Below the pieces are notes generated by a model, which did no database searches, was not told where the DNA came from, and saw only the letters and a list, made by a program, of their open reading frames with translations. Shown here piece after piece: positions 11,438 to 20,680 of a stretch of DNA of 64,000 nt. Within the stretch, counting starts at the first letter, position 1. Each line of letters opens with the position of its first letter. The stretch is from Populus alba (lineage: Eukaryota > Streptophyta > Magnoliopsida > Malpighiales > Salicaceae). Location of the stretch: contig NC_133284.1 in assembly GCF_005239225.2 (NCBI RefSeq), positions 32,908,339-32,972,338 on the forward strand, written 5' to 3'. The position numbers and the translations under genes were made by a program.

Positions 11438-11552
11438 TTTGTCATGCCAGGCCTTCTCTTTCTTCCGGACAAACACGCCATTCACTCTATCTTGTATCAT
11501 TTCGTAAATGGAGGAAGTGAAAGCCTTACATGAAGACAAGAGTCGTGTTTTT

Positions 11553-11988
11553 TGATGCGGAACAATAAAGAATAAGAATTAAAACAAGAAAAGAAAGAAG
11601 CTTAGGGAAAGAAAGAAGCTAGAGAAGAGAAGAAAGGAGATTGGAGATATGCAAATTCTGCAATTTTTCATTAATCATCAAAAGTATCTCTCAAAATGAC
11701 AAAAGAACATATAAATAGTAAACCCTAAAAGTAAACCCTAAAACATCCTGCTATTTGGGCTCGGCCCATCAAATCGAACTGTTTAACATAAATAACAATG
11801 AGCAGGCCTAGGTGGGCTAAATAAATAAATAACAATAAGCAGACCCAAATGGGCTAAATAAAATAACAATGAAATAGGCCCACATGGGCTTAGTCTCCCA
11901 ACCAAAGCGTGACAGGCTGGGCCAATCCTACGCCATCTCCGTCCATATACTCGTGTAATCGGTGGTGTGGGCCTGGTGTCCCCCACCA
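11553..11988 (-). repeat. 3' LTR of the chromovirus
   Basis: In element orientation it starts TGGTGGGGGACACC and ends CCGCATCA. On the plus strand the purine-rich complement of CTCTCTCGGGGG lies just right of it, as expected for the polypurine tract. The end of the polyprotein frame runs into this LTR. Confidence 0.85.
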
Positions 11989-12379
11989 ACTCTCTCGGGG
12001 GTTGGAAAAACTCGACCCCGCGAGTGTAGCATTGGCCGACTCTGATAGTACTTCCCAAAAATCTGGGTCAAGTTGCTGCAAAGTATCTCTAGTAATCCAA
12101 GTGCAGTCTGAGTCAGGTCGACCTACCCAGCGAACTAGAAACCGTTGAACCTCACCATTCCTGTTAAAAACAACTTGTTCATCCAGAATAGCATCAATAT
12201 TATCCTTTTGTGCTGATGTCAAGGTGAAAGGGGATAGAGGGCTCAATAACGATCATCAGTAGGGGAGATAAGTGGTTTCTCAAATGGGTTATTTGGAATT
12301 GGAAGTGGTTTGTGGTATGCAACTAGATCTTCAATGTTGAATGTAGAGCTAATGCCAAAATCATGTGGTAAATTCAATA
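11890..12379 (-). pseudogene. Integrase C-terminus and chromodomain, frameshifted
   Basis: One frame (12246-11890) encodes DEQVVFNRNGEVQRFLVRWV, then GRPDSDCTWITRDTLQQLDP, a classic retroelement chromodomain with its aromatic and acidic residues. Chromodomains bind histone marks and steer integration into chromatin. Upstream, to about 12379, is the linker seen intact at 59543 (LPHDFGISSTFNIEDLVAYH). Small indels relative to the 59-kb copy break the frame. The last ~32 residues are read from inside the LTR. Confidence 0.8.
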
Positions 12380-13487
12380 ACATAAGCATTTGTACCAACC
12401 CGTTGTAGCATTTTTGAAAGGCCCAGCACTACGTGCATGCAATTTTCGATTAGCTCCCGAAGGAAATCGTTCGGGTCTAATCCTTATCATAACATAGTCT
12501 CCAACATTAAACTCATTATGTCATCTATGTAAATCAGCTTGAAGTTTATATTGCGCATTACTTGCTTGAATCTGTTTAGTGATCTCAATATGCAAATCCT
12601 GAATTCTACGTGCAAAAGATTCAGCTGACTCAGACACTCTAGCATTAAGGGACATAGGAAGAAGATCTAAAGGCTTCCTAGGCTTGTAACCATGTACAAT
12701 TTCAAGGGACTCATGCCTATTGACCTATTGATAGAGCTATTATGATCACTCACTAGACACCTCAAGAGGTTTCCCAAACTTCTGTTAACCACCTCAGTTT
12801 GACCATCAGTTTGGGGGTGGTAAGCAGTAGAAAACTTCAATTTGGTTCCTACCATATGCCAAAGGGTTTTCCAGAAATAACTTGTAAATCTAACATCCCT
12901 ATCCGAGACTATGTTTTGGGGAAGGCCATGCAACTTGACAATCTCGTCAAAATAGAGTTTTTGCAACTCTGGAAGCATCTGTGGTCTTAGTACAAGGAAT
13001 AAAAATGGGCCATCTTGTAGAGAAGCGGTCAACAACCACAAAAAATAGAATCATGTTTCTTTGTAGTACGTAGAAGTCCAAGCACAAAATCCATACTTAC
13101 ATCTTGCCAAGGACAAGTAGGAACTGGCAATGAGGTGTAAAGACCAGTATTTTGTTTTCTATGTTTAGCTAGTTGGCAAGTTCGACACTGACTTACCATT
13201 TTGCAACATCTCTTTTCAAACTAGACAAAAAAAAACTGACGTTCTACTTCTTCGATGGTTTTATTCCTCCAAAATGCCTGAGAGACCTCCAGCATGAATC
13301 TCCATATCAAAAAATCACGCACAGACGTTTTCGGGATACAAAGTTTATTTATCCCAAAATAAGTATCCATCTTGGAAGTGATAACCATTTATTACACGGT
13401 GATTCTCATCCTTTAATGTCAAGTATATTTCTCCAAATTCTGAACAAGATTCATATTCCCTCTTTAAGTCTCTCAAATCCTATGACT
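12380..13487 (-). pseudogene. Integrase, frameshifted (chromovirus)
   Basis: The catalytic core survives in pieces: VVVDRFSKMAHF-type sequence, then [20 protein letters not shown] (second Asp) and [20 protein letters not shown] (catalytic Glu). The N-terminal zinc-binding part near 13160-13450 is heavily broken. Near 13000-13070 extra bases in homopolymers interrupt frames that stay open in the 60-kb copy. The enzyme inserts cDNA into the host genome; this copy cannot make an intact one. Confidence 0.8.
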
Positions 13488-13960
13488 TCAACACTCATAG
13501 ACAGATAACAACGTTACTCGAGGACTCAAAGCATCTGCAGCCTTATTCTCTATTCCAGATTTATGTTTCAAAACAAATGAATATGCTTGCAAATATTCAA
13601 CCCAATGACCATGCCTATGATTAAGCTTCTTTTGGGAGTTAAGATAGCGGAGGGCCTCATGATCGGAGTATAGAACAAACTCCTGTGGCAACAAGTAATG
13701 TCGCCAATAGCGCAAGGCCTGAACCACCGCATAAAACTCCTTATCATAAGTTGAGTACTTTTGTTTGGCCTCATTAAGTTTCTCACTAAAGTAGGCTACA
13801 GGGTGACGTTCTTGACTAAGTACTCCACCTATACCAACTCCCGAAGCATCACATTCAACTTCAAACACTTTAGTAAAATCAGGTAGCCGCATTACTGGCT
13901 TCCGTCATTTTTTTCTTAACTTCCTCAAATGCCCTATTAGCTCCTTTACTCCACTTAAAA
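13488..13960 (-). pseudogene. RNase H domain (chromovirus)
   Basis: The frame 13892-13488 reads [38 protein letters not shown] and [20 protein letters not shown], then [11 protein letters not shown], the usual Ty3/gypsy RNase H with its acidic residues. It degrades the RNA strand during cDNA synthesis and follows RT directly. A stop separates it from the RT frame. Confidence 0.85.
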
Positions 13961-13971
13961 CTCACCTTGTT

Positions 13972-15349
13972 TCAAACAATCTGTAATAGTGACATGATAG
14001 TGCTAAATCCCTTAATAAAACGACGATAGAAAAGTCGCAAGCCCATGAAAACTACGAACCTCATGAATAGTCTTAGGTTCAGGCCATCTACTATCGCTTG
14101 GACTTTCTGGTGGTCAGCAGAGACTCCTTTCCATGACACTATAAACCCTAAAAAGATCACTTGATCTGTAAAGAAGGAACACTTTTTGACATTTACAAAC
14201 AAACTTGCCTTTCTTAGGGTGGTACAAACCTGAATAAGATGATCGAAATGTTCTTCCTTTGTTTTGCTATAAATAAGAATATCATCAAAGTATACCACCA
14301 AGAATTTTCCCATAAATGGCCGAAGCACTTGTGTCATTACTCTCATAAAAGTGCTTGGTGCATTGGACAGGCCAAAAGGCATGACTAGCCATTCATATAA
14401 ACCATCTTTAGTCTTAAATGCTGTTTTCCACTCATCTCCAGGACAGATCCTAATCTGATGATACCCGCTCTTTAAGTCAATCTTAGAAAATATTTGGGCT
14501 CCTGCCATCATATCTAGCATGTCATCCAATCGAGGAATTGGAAAACGATACTTGATTGTAATCCTATTTATGGCTCGACTATCAACACACATTCTCCATG
14601 ATCCATCTTTCTTGGGTGTTAACAGTGCAGGTACTGCATAAGGGCTCAAACTCTCTCGTATAAATCCCTTTGTAACAATTCACATAATTGCCTTTGCAAT
14701 TCAGCATGTTCACTTGGGTTCATCCTATAGTGAGGCAAGTTTGGTAATGTGGCCCCAGGGACAAAATCTATGGCGTGTTGAACATCACGCATAGGGGGCA
14801 AAGCATCAGGTAGTTCAGAAGGGAAAACATCTAGAAATTCTTTCAACATTTCTCTTACCTCTTCAGGTGGCTCTTCTAAAAAGTCTTCTACAATCTCTTT
14901 AGCCACTACAACAAACACAACAGACTCCTCACAAATCTCCTTATCAAACTCCTTAGGACTTATTATGTTAAGTCCTCCTTTTTTCACTTTATTTTTCTTT
15001 TGACTATTATCATTAGGTTTTGGAGGTAATCCAATAAGTTGGATTTTGTTACCTTGAAAAGTGAATGAACAAGAATTTGATCATCCAAATATTGTAACGT
15101 CCAAATCATATAACCAAGGCCTACCTAAAATCACATGCCCTACATCTATGGGGAATGACATCACACCAAATTTCATCATGATAGTCAAAAATCTTAATGG
15201 GAAAACGACATCTCTCTTTGACTGCTATTAGATGTATCATTAACCCAAGACACGCTATAGGCTTGGGGTGTGGAACAAACTTTAAGCCTAAGCGGGATAC
15301 ACTACCCGATGAAACTGCATTAATACAACTACCACTGTCAATAATGATC
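13972..15349 (-). pseudogene. Protease and reverse transcriptase (chromovirus)
   Basis: Protease: a D-S-G active-site triplet at 15339-15331 (IIDSGSCINAVSSGS). RT: frame 14987-14646 gives the N-terminal linker ([19 protein letters not shown]); frame 14649-13972 gives [20 protein letters not shown], the [13 protein letters not shown] motif and the catalytic [11 protein letters not shown]. The two frames overlap by a few bases with a shift, and stops occur between protease and RT. Confidence 0.85.
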
Positions 15350-16723
15350 TTACACCTTTATCTCCACATTTAATGTAAGTGTAAATATAGCAGTCCTTCT
15401 CCAATCCTCAGTTCCTTTAGGTTGTGTTAAAGCACATCTAACCACACCTAACCTAGTTGTCTTGATTTGAGTGGATATAGACCTAACACATCCTAGCAAG
15501 TTAGACTCATCATCCTCATCATTTAAATCTTGAAAATCATCGGGATTGGGTTCATATACCTTATCATCACAATTATCATCTTCACCTATATCCTCTTGCC
15601 CCTTGATGAACAAAGCTTTATTAGGGCAGCTAGAGGAAATATGACCAAAACCCTGACACTTAAAACACTGAATTCTTGAAGTTCTAGGTGCTTCATGAAA
15701 AATACCCTTACCTTTGTCTTCCCTGGATATCGGGGAAATCAAAGGAATTTGTTTACGGGGTGGGGCACCTAATATGAAATTATTACTACCAGGTTGAGAT
15801 CTAAAAGGGGTACTACGAGTGTCCTGACGTCTTGTCCACTGACTTTTTGTGACCAAGTCGTAATTTTGTACTAGGGTATAAGCTTCATCAAGGGTGGAAA
15901 CACCCCTACGCACAACCTCTCGTCTAAGGTCATCGTTTAAGCCTTTTCGAAATCTACTTAAGGTCATCACTCCGTCCTCTCTAACTGCACACCTCATCCT
16001 ATACTCATCAAATTGTGCCACATATTCATTGGCAGACTTGCCTCCTTTTCTAAGGTTATTCCACTGGTCCAAAAGATTTCCTCTATAGAACGAGGCAAGT
16101 ACCTTTCTTCTAACTTAGTCTTCATTTCAACCCAATCAGTAATAGGGGGTTGACCTCTCCTAATCAAAGACTCTTCTACACTTTCCCAATAGAGCTGAGC
16201 GGTTCCACTAAGTTTCATGTTTGCAAATCTTACCCTTCTATTCTCAGATAGATTATACCAAGCCAAAGAATTGATCCATGTCACGGATCCATCTATCAAA
16301 AATCCATGGGTCAAGTTGACCCTCAAAAGTTGGGGCTTCTACCTTAATATGCCTCATAACTCGCTCGTCAGGGTCATCATATTCGTGATGGCCCTGATTG
16401 CGGTTGTACTGACGGTTCCTAGGATGAACTGGTCTTTGACGGTAGTCATTTGGGAATGCTCACTATCATTAGGGTCATCAAAGTCATTGTGACCCTGGTG
16501 TTGGTTATGGTGGCGGTTCCTACGAGGAACTGGTCTTTGAGGATTTCTATGGTTGTCATTTGAATGTTCACTCCCACTAGACTGTCTTATTTGCAAAGTT
16601 TCTATAGACTCCATCCTCCCAGAAAGATTGTTCATTTGATTGGACATGTTGGCCCATTTCTGTTCGCATAAGTTGTAATTGTTCTTGAATATCTCTAAGA
16701 ACATTACTAGAGCTCGGGTCCAT
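15350..16723 (-). pseudogene. gag, frameshifted (chromovirus)
   Basis: The likely start is the ATG at 16723 (MDPSSSNVLRDIQEQLQLMR). Three frames together give a typical Ty3/gypsy Gag: capsid-like WVEMKTKLEERYLPRS and MDQWNNLRKGGKSANEYVAQ, then a CCHC zinc knuckle CFKCQGFGHISSSC near 15660, then an acidic tail. Frameshifts occur near 16350 and 16050. The product would form the particle and bind RNA. Confidence 0.85.
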
Positions 16724-18052
16724 GGTAGCTATGACTTCTAGATTGTGTGTACTAGACGACCACTACGTAAATGCATGCAAAACTAATACTGAGATTGAGA
16801 TCACAAAATGACACTTTGCAAGTAAAACGTAAAATAAAGTTATAGCTAATAATAATAAAATAAATAAATAAAATAAAATAATTTTTTTTTTTTATCTTGG
16901 AAACTAAGCAATGATACATTAAACCCGGAAAATGTGCATGCAAGTAATGTAAGTCCTCTAAATGCACACAAGTAATTCAAACACAATGTTTCAGTTTTCC
17001 CACTAATTTAACCAAGTTCACAATTAACTAAGAGGATCCAATCTTCAATTACTCAAAATTAAAGTAATTCAATTTAAAAGTGGGCTATGAATCTAGTTAT
17101 GGGCAAGCACAAAGGATAATATTAATGCTAAATACTGATTAACAAGTGTAAAAACCATACCAGAATGATGATTTTCAATGGGTAAAAATTCTGACCGTAT
17201 GATGTGGTAGTGAAGGATACGTGGCAGCTGACATGGCAGGGCATTACTGACAAGGCAGATGAGTGGATGGAGCTGCTGACGTGGCAGAAACTGATGACGT
17301 GGCAAGAACAGCTGACGTGGCGATGACGTTGGCTAGGTTAATTAATTACCAGCTTTCTGTCTTCGTGTTTTCCTGGCTTCTATCACCTGTGGCCGCTGCT
17401 GTCGGTGAAGACCCGGTGCACGAAGCTTGCTGATTCTGATGGAAGCTTCGTGATTCTGCGTTGGTATCTGGTGGTGTGCGAGGGAGGAGGCGGTGGTGTC
17501 CGCTGTTTGGACGACGTCCTTTTTTGATCTGTTTGTCCGCTGCTGGGAAGGTGATAGTACTGTTGACCGGTGGCGTTGTGGCTGCTGCTGCAGAATGCGT
17601 GGGCGCGAGTCAGTGGGGGTTGCGGCTGATGGTTTGGAACCGAAGAACAAAGAAACTGTTGTTACTGCGGCCGCTGTGGGTTGTTGAAGGGCAGTGAATC
17701 GGCGTGGACTAGTGATCGTTGGCTACAATCGGCGTTGATGTAGAATGGCCGATCGTTCTGTGGAACTGTGTCTGTTGTTGTGATTGTCTGAGGCGGCCGG
17801 TGATGGCGGGGCGCCGCTGCTGAAGATTGAAGATGAAAAAAAAAAACCATAAACGTTGAACAGTAACCGGAAACAATAGTGTTTTTTTTTTTTTTGGGAT
17901 CGGAACAGTAGTTGTTTTCTGATTTTTGTGGAACAATAACGATTTTTTTTTATCAGAACAGTAGTTGTTTTCTAATTATTATTTTTTTCAGATTAAATCT
18001 AGGGTTAAACATAAACACATAGATCGTTTAATTGTAAGAACAATTAAAAGCC
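16724..18052 (-). other. 5' leader of the chromovirus
   Basis: Between primer site and gag start, no conserved protein. It contains a cluster of G-box/ABRE-like motifs (17218-17333). Open frames around 17342-17936 are GC-rich, low-complexity and on both strands; I do not call them genes. Confidence 0.6.
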
Positions 18053-18066
18053 GTGCTCTGATACCA
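18053..18066 (-). promoter_or_regulatory. Primer-binding site, initiator Met-tRNA type
   Basis: Reads TGGTATCAGAGCAC on the minus strand, four bases from the LTR end. This is the standard primer site of plant chromoviruses and many copia elements. Confidence 0.85.
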
Positions 18067-18070
18067 AATT

Positions 18071-18509
18071 TGATGCGGAACAATAAAGAATAAGAATTAA
18101 AAACAAGAAAAGAAAGAAGCTTTAGGGAAAGAAAGAACTAGAGAAGAGGAAGAAAGGAGATTGGAGATATGCAAATTCTGCAATTTTTCATTAATCATCA
18201 AAAAGTATCTTCAAAATGACAAAAAGAACATATAAATAGTAAACCCTAAAAGTAAACCCTAAAAAATCCTGCTATTTGGGCTCGGCCCATCAAATCGAAC
18301 TGTTTAACATAAATCACAATGAGCAGGCCCAGTTGGGCTAAATAAAATAAATAACAATAAGCAGGCCCAAATGGGCTAAATAAATAACAATGAAATAGGC
18401 CCACATGGGCTTAGTCTCCCAACCAAAGCGTGACAGGCTGGGCCATCTTACGTCGTCTTCCTTTCCATATACTCGTGTAATTGGTGGTGTGGGCCTGGTG
18501 TCCCCACCA
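18071..18509 (-). repeat. 5' LTR of the chromovirus
   Basis: Partner of the LTR at 11553-11988, about 438 bp, differing by roughly 15 small changes. It ends right against the TGTTT target copy. Confidence 0.85.
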
Positions 18510-18628
18510 TGTTTGGTAGCCAAGGAATGAGTTGCCCACCCTATGGAAAGAGTTCTCAAGCACACGGTAGAGGGGACCATTACTTCGGCTCTGGGCAGTC
18601 ACCTTGGCTATGCTGACAGACCAATCTC
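18510..18628 (+). ncRNA. MIR169: Second MIR169-family hairpin, cut at its base
   Basis: The 5' arm at 18517-18537 begins TAGCCAAGGAATGAGTTGCC; the 3' arm GGGCAGTCACCTTGGCTAT (18593-18611) is a typical miR169 passenger strand. TAGCCAAGG pairs with CCTTGGCTA, and TTGCCCA with TGGGCAG. The downstream transcript (ATGCTGACAGACC...CATGCTAGACTG) resembles that after hairpin 1, so the two are tandem paralogues. The chromovirus ends seven bases before the mature start, replacing the original lower stem (AGACAAGAGTCG, now left of the element) with LTR sequence. Relative to the common family sequence the mature segment has one extra A. Confidence 0.65.
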
Positions 18629-19128
18629 TCTCATGCTAGACTGTCTCTTCTTTCCTGACAATGATCCTCTGCATCAGCTTGGAGCTCCAGATGAGTTATG
18701 CAGCTATCCCATGGGGTGGAGTAAATTGATTATGCTAATACTGTGGTTTTTTTTCAACAACAACCGAAGAGGAAAACAAACTGACTTGATTTTCTCAGCT
18801 CTACGACACAAGAACATGTAGCTATAAATGGCACATTTTCTCAACTGAAGAGGAAAACATTTTCTCAAATAATTTTAGAAAAAACGTTTTCCATGAAACA
18901 AATAAGTCTAATTCAACCTGTCCATTACCCTTTCCTTTTTTAAAATGTATTACAAAAACATGTCGGTACAGAATTTTCCAACCAAACAGTCAAACCTAAC
19001 ATTCTCTTATCAAAACCTTCCACCTTTAGATCTACTCCAGTTAAACAAGTTCTTAGATGCAGTCAATGGTGCTGAGATTCAGCTTTTACCTCGACCGTTT
19101 CGATCTCCAAGTTCTAAATTACGGGAAA
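18629..19128. other. Non-coding DNA between MIR169 and plastid insert
   Basis: The first ~100 bases are probably the 3' part of the pri-miRNA. The rest is AT-rich with no gene. The frame at 18945-19199 runs into plastid rpl2 sequence and is not credible. No remaining exons of the MMSDH gene are found here. Confidence 0.5.
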
Positions 19129-20129
19129 AGTGCAGGATAACCCCCAAGAGGTGCGGGTTTTTTCTACTAATTGAGGCCCTCCCCTCACCACCCCAATAAG
19201 GATGGTCTAAAAGAGTTCATAACTACTCCTCTTACTATAGGACATTTATCTAGCCAACATTTAGATCGAGCTTTACCCAAACTTTTCTGGTTCACCCCAG
19301 CATTCCCTACTTGTCCGACTGTTGTTGAGTAGTTTTTAAATATTAAACGAATCCCCCATAAGGTAATTTTAACGTAGGATACATCTCTATGTTTCCCCCA
19401 GGGAATCTTTAGAATCCCCACTGTTTAGCTTTCAATTTGCCTCTGACCATCAAATGAAATGTGAATAACCCGTCCTCCTCTCTTTGAAACAAGGGGTGCT
19501 TCTGGTTCTGTCAGTGCTTGAAATAATTTTTGTCTTCTCCACATTACTATATCTCTGGAGTCAATAATTTTATATATGGAACTACTGAACTCAATCCTTT
19601 GCTGCCCTTACTCTTAAGTTTTCTGTTGAGGTCTATCCTATAGAGGTACTCAAATTAGATCAGCGATCGATTTCTAGATTTCGTCTTAAACCTAATTGGT
19701 TACTTCCAATTATGTAAATCAATAGTTCAAACCGCACTCAAAGGTAGGGCATTTTCTATTTTTATAGGAACTTCTGTACCGGAAATAATGATCCAATTAT
19801 ATAGCCCCTCTGGGATGTAAAATATATCTCTTCTCACCATCCCCATAGTATATGAGACAAATGTATGCATTTCAATTATGGTCGTATTCTATGGTTATGA
19901 TTATACCATATATGTATTTTTTTCATTCCGTGAAAAAATCGATTTTACGGTGTAGATGTTTTATAACCTCCCCTTTATGCCTTGCGGTAATGATTCCTCT
20001 GGCATTACGGCCTTTACCATAACAATGCAGCCGATAGATCAAATTATTTTGTATATTGGATTTCACTTGATTGTCTACGACTTCATTGTGTGTGCTCGCG
20101 ATAGAAGTTTTGTATAAATGTATCGCCAT
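19129..20129 (-). pseudogene. rpl2: rpl2 plastid pseudogene
   Basis: Exon 1 begins at the ATG at 20129 (MAIHLYKTS...[18 protein letters not shown]) and stays recognisable to about 19750. The start of the group II intron (GTGCGGTTTGAACTATTG) is present, but most of the intron and the 5' part of exon 2 are deleted. Exon 2 resumes near 19360 with [16 protein letters not shown] and ends in the DHP..GGEGR region. The 3' terminal codons are absent: plastid similarity stops near 19129. Plastid ribosomal protein L2 in its native context; no function expected here. Confidence 0.88.
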
Positions 20130-20147
20130 GCTATCAAGTATTTTGAT

Positions 20148-20429
20148 TTAAGTTCTTTTCTTTCTAAGAAATGGAATAGAATAACCCGGTTGAAGCGTAA
20201 TGATTATACGTCTGTAATGCATTCTATGTCCCATAATAGGTCTCCTTCTTCTACCCTTTCCTGGAAGTCGGTGGCTATTCATAGCTATTACCTTGACACC
20301 AAAGAAGAGTTCGACCCAAAGCTTTATTTCTATCCTAGTTGATCCTGATTCGACATTAGAAGTATATTGATTTTTCAACAACAACCGAATACTTTTGTCT
20401 GTAACTACTGCATATTTGATCCCATCGAT
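20148..20429 (-). pseudogene. rpl23: rpl23 plastid pseudogene
   Basis: Full plastid length (93 codons plus stop) with an uninterrupted frame ([20 protein letters not shown], then [20 protein letters not shown]). The start codon has changed from ATG to ATC, and there is a local RRRR substitution tract. Normally encodes ribosomal protein L23 next to rpl2. Nuclear location and lack of start make it non-functional. Confidence 0.88.
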
Positions 20430-20512
20430 AAAATCTATTATCTTCCCTATGAGTTTTCTAGTTTCAGTAAGAATGCTAGTTCTTATTGTTCATATGTTAT
20501 GATATGAATATA

Positions 20513-20538
20513 CCACACCAACAGGAATTGAACCTACA

Positions 20539-20570
<32 letters not shown>

Positions 20571-20586
20571 ATCCAGTCATGGATGC
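20513..20586 (-). pseudogene. trnI-CAU: trnI-CAU pseudogene (plastid origin)
   Basis: Minus-strand GCATCCATGACTGGATGG, the CAACTCATAATTGG anticodon arm (CAU) and GGTTCAATTCC T-arm identify plastid tRNA-Ile(CAU). The 3' acceptor strand no longer pairs with the 5' GCATCCA, so it is decayed. Confidence 0.85.
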
Positions 20587-20680
20587 TTAGCGGGGATCCT
20601 CGCACATGGTGAATAACCAAATTCCAATTTAAATGAAATATTTAGGATAAATCAATGCAATTTAAATTTAGGAGGAATCA

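Larger units (their letters stand above)
10518..11552 (+). other. MIR169 locus: upstream region and first transcription unit
   Basis: Unique-looking DNA between element A and the chromovirus. It holds an AT-rich upstream region, a TATA box (11222), a MIR169-like hairpin (about 11305-11437) and ~115 bases of 3' transcript. Almost the same block occurs at 57587-58610, and a 560-bp part at 21444-22001. No protein-coding frame is evident. Confidence 0.7.
2090..13070 (+). repeat. Large direct duplication, copy 1 (~10.98 kb)
   Basis: Matches 49169-60120 across five different features: end of the 5' LTR, all of element A/B, flanking MIR169 DNA, chromovirus LTR and chromodomain/integrase. Differences by eye are mostly one-base length changes in homopolymers, many of which lengthen runs or break frames in this copy. 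Confidence 0.9.
11553..18509 (-). mobile_element. Chromovirus (Ty3/gypsy with chromodomain)
   Basis: A complete LTR element in reverse orientation: LTRs 11553-11988 and 18071-18509, an initiator-Met-tRNA primer site at 18053-18066, and gag, protease, RT, RNase H, integrase and chromodomain in that order on the minus strand. The target duplication is TGTTT (18510-18514; on the left the T-run is lengthened here but reads exactly TGTTT before the LTR in the copy at 58606). LTRs are about 96-97% alike by eye. All genes are broken by frameshifts and stops. Chromodomain and domain order place it among plant chromoviruses; a Reina-like clade is possible but not shown. It separates two MIR169 hairpins. 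Confidence 0.9.

Noticed and set aside
17342..17936. GC-rich frames in the chromovirus leader
   Set aside because: Open on both strands, low complexity, in the untranslated leader of the element.
18945..19199. Plus-strand frame containing FLDAVNGAEIQLLPRPFRSP
   Set aside because: The right half is antisense to rpl2 remnant; no recognised domain and no support for a gene.
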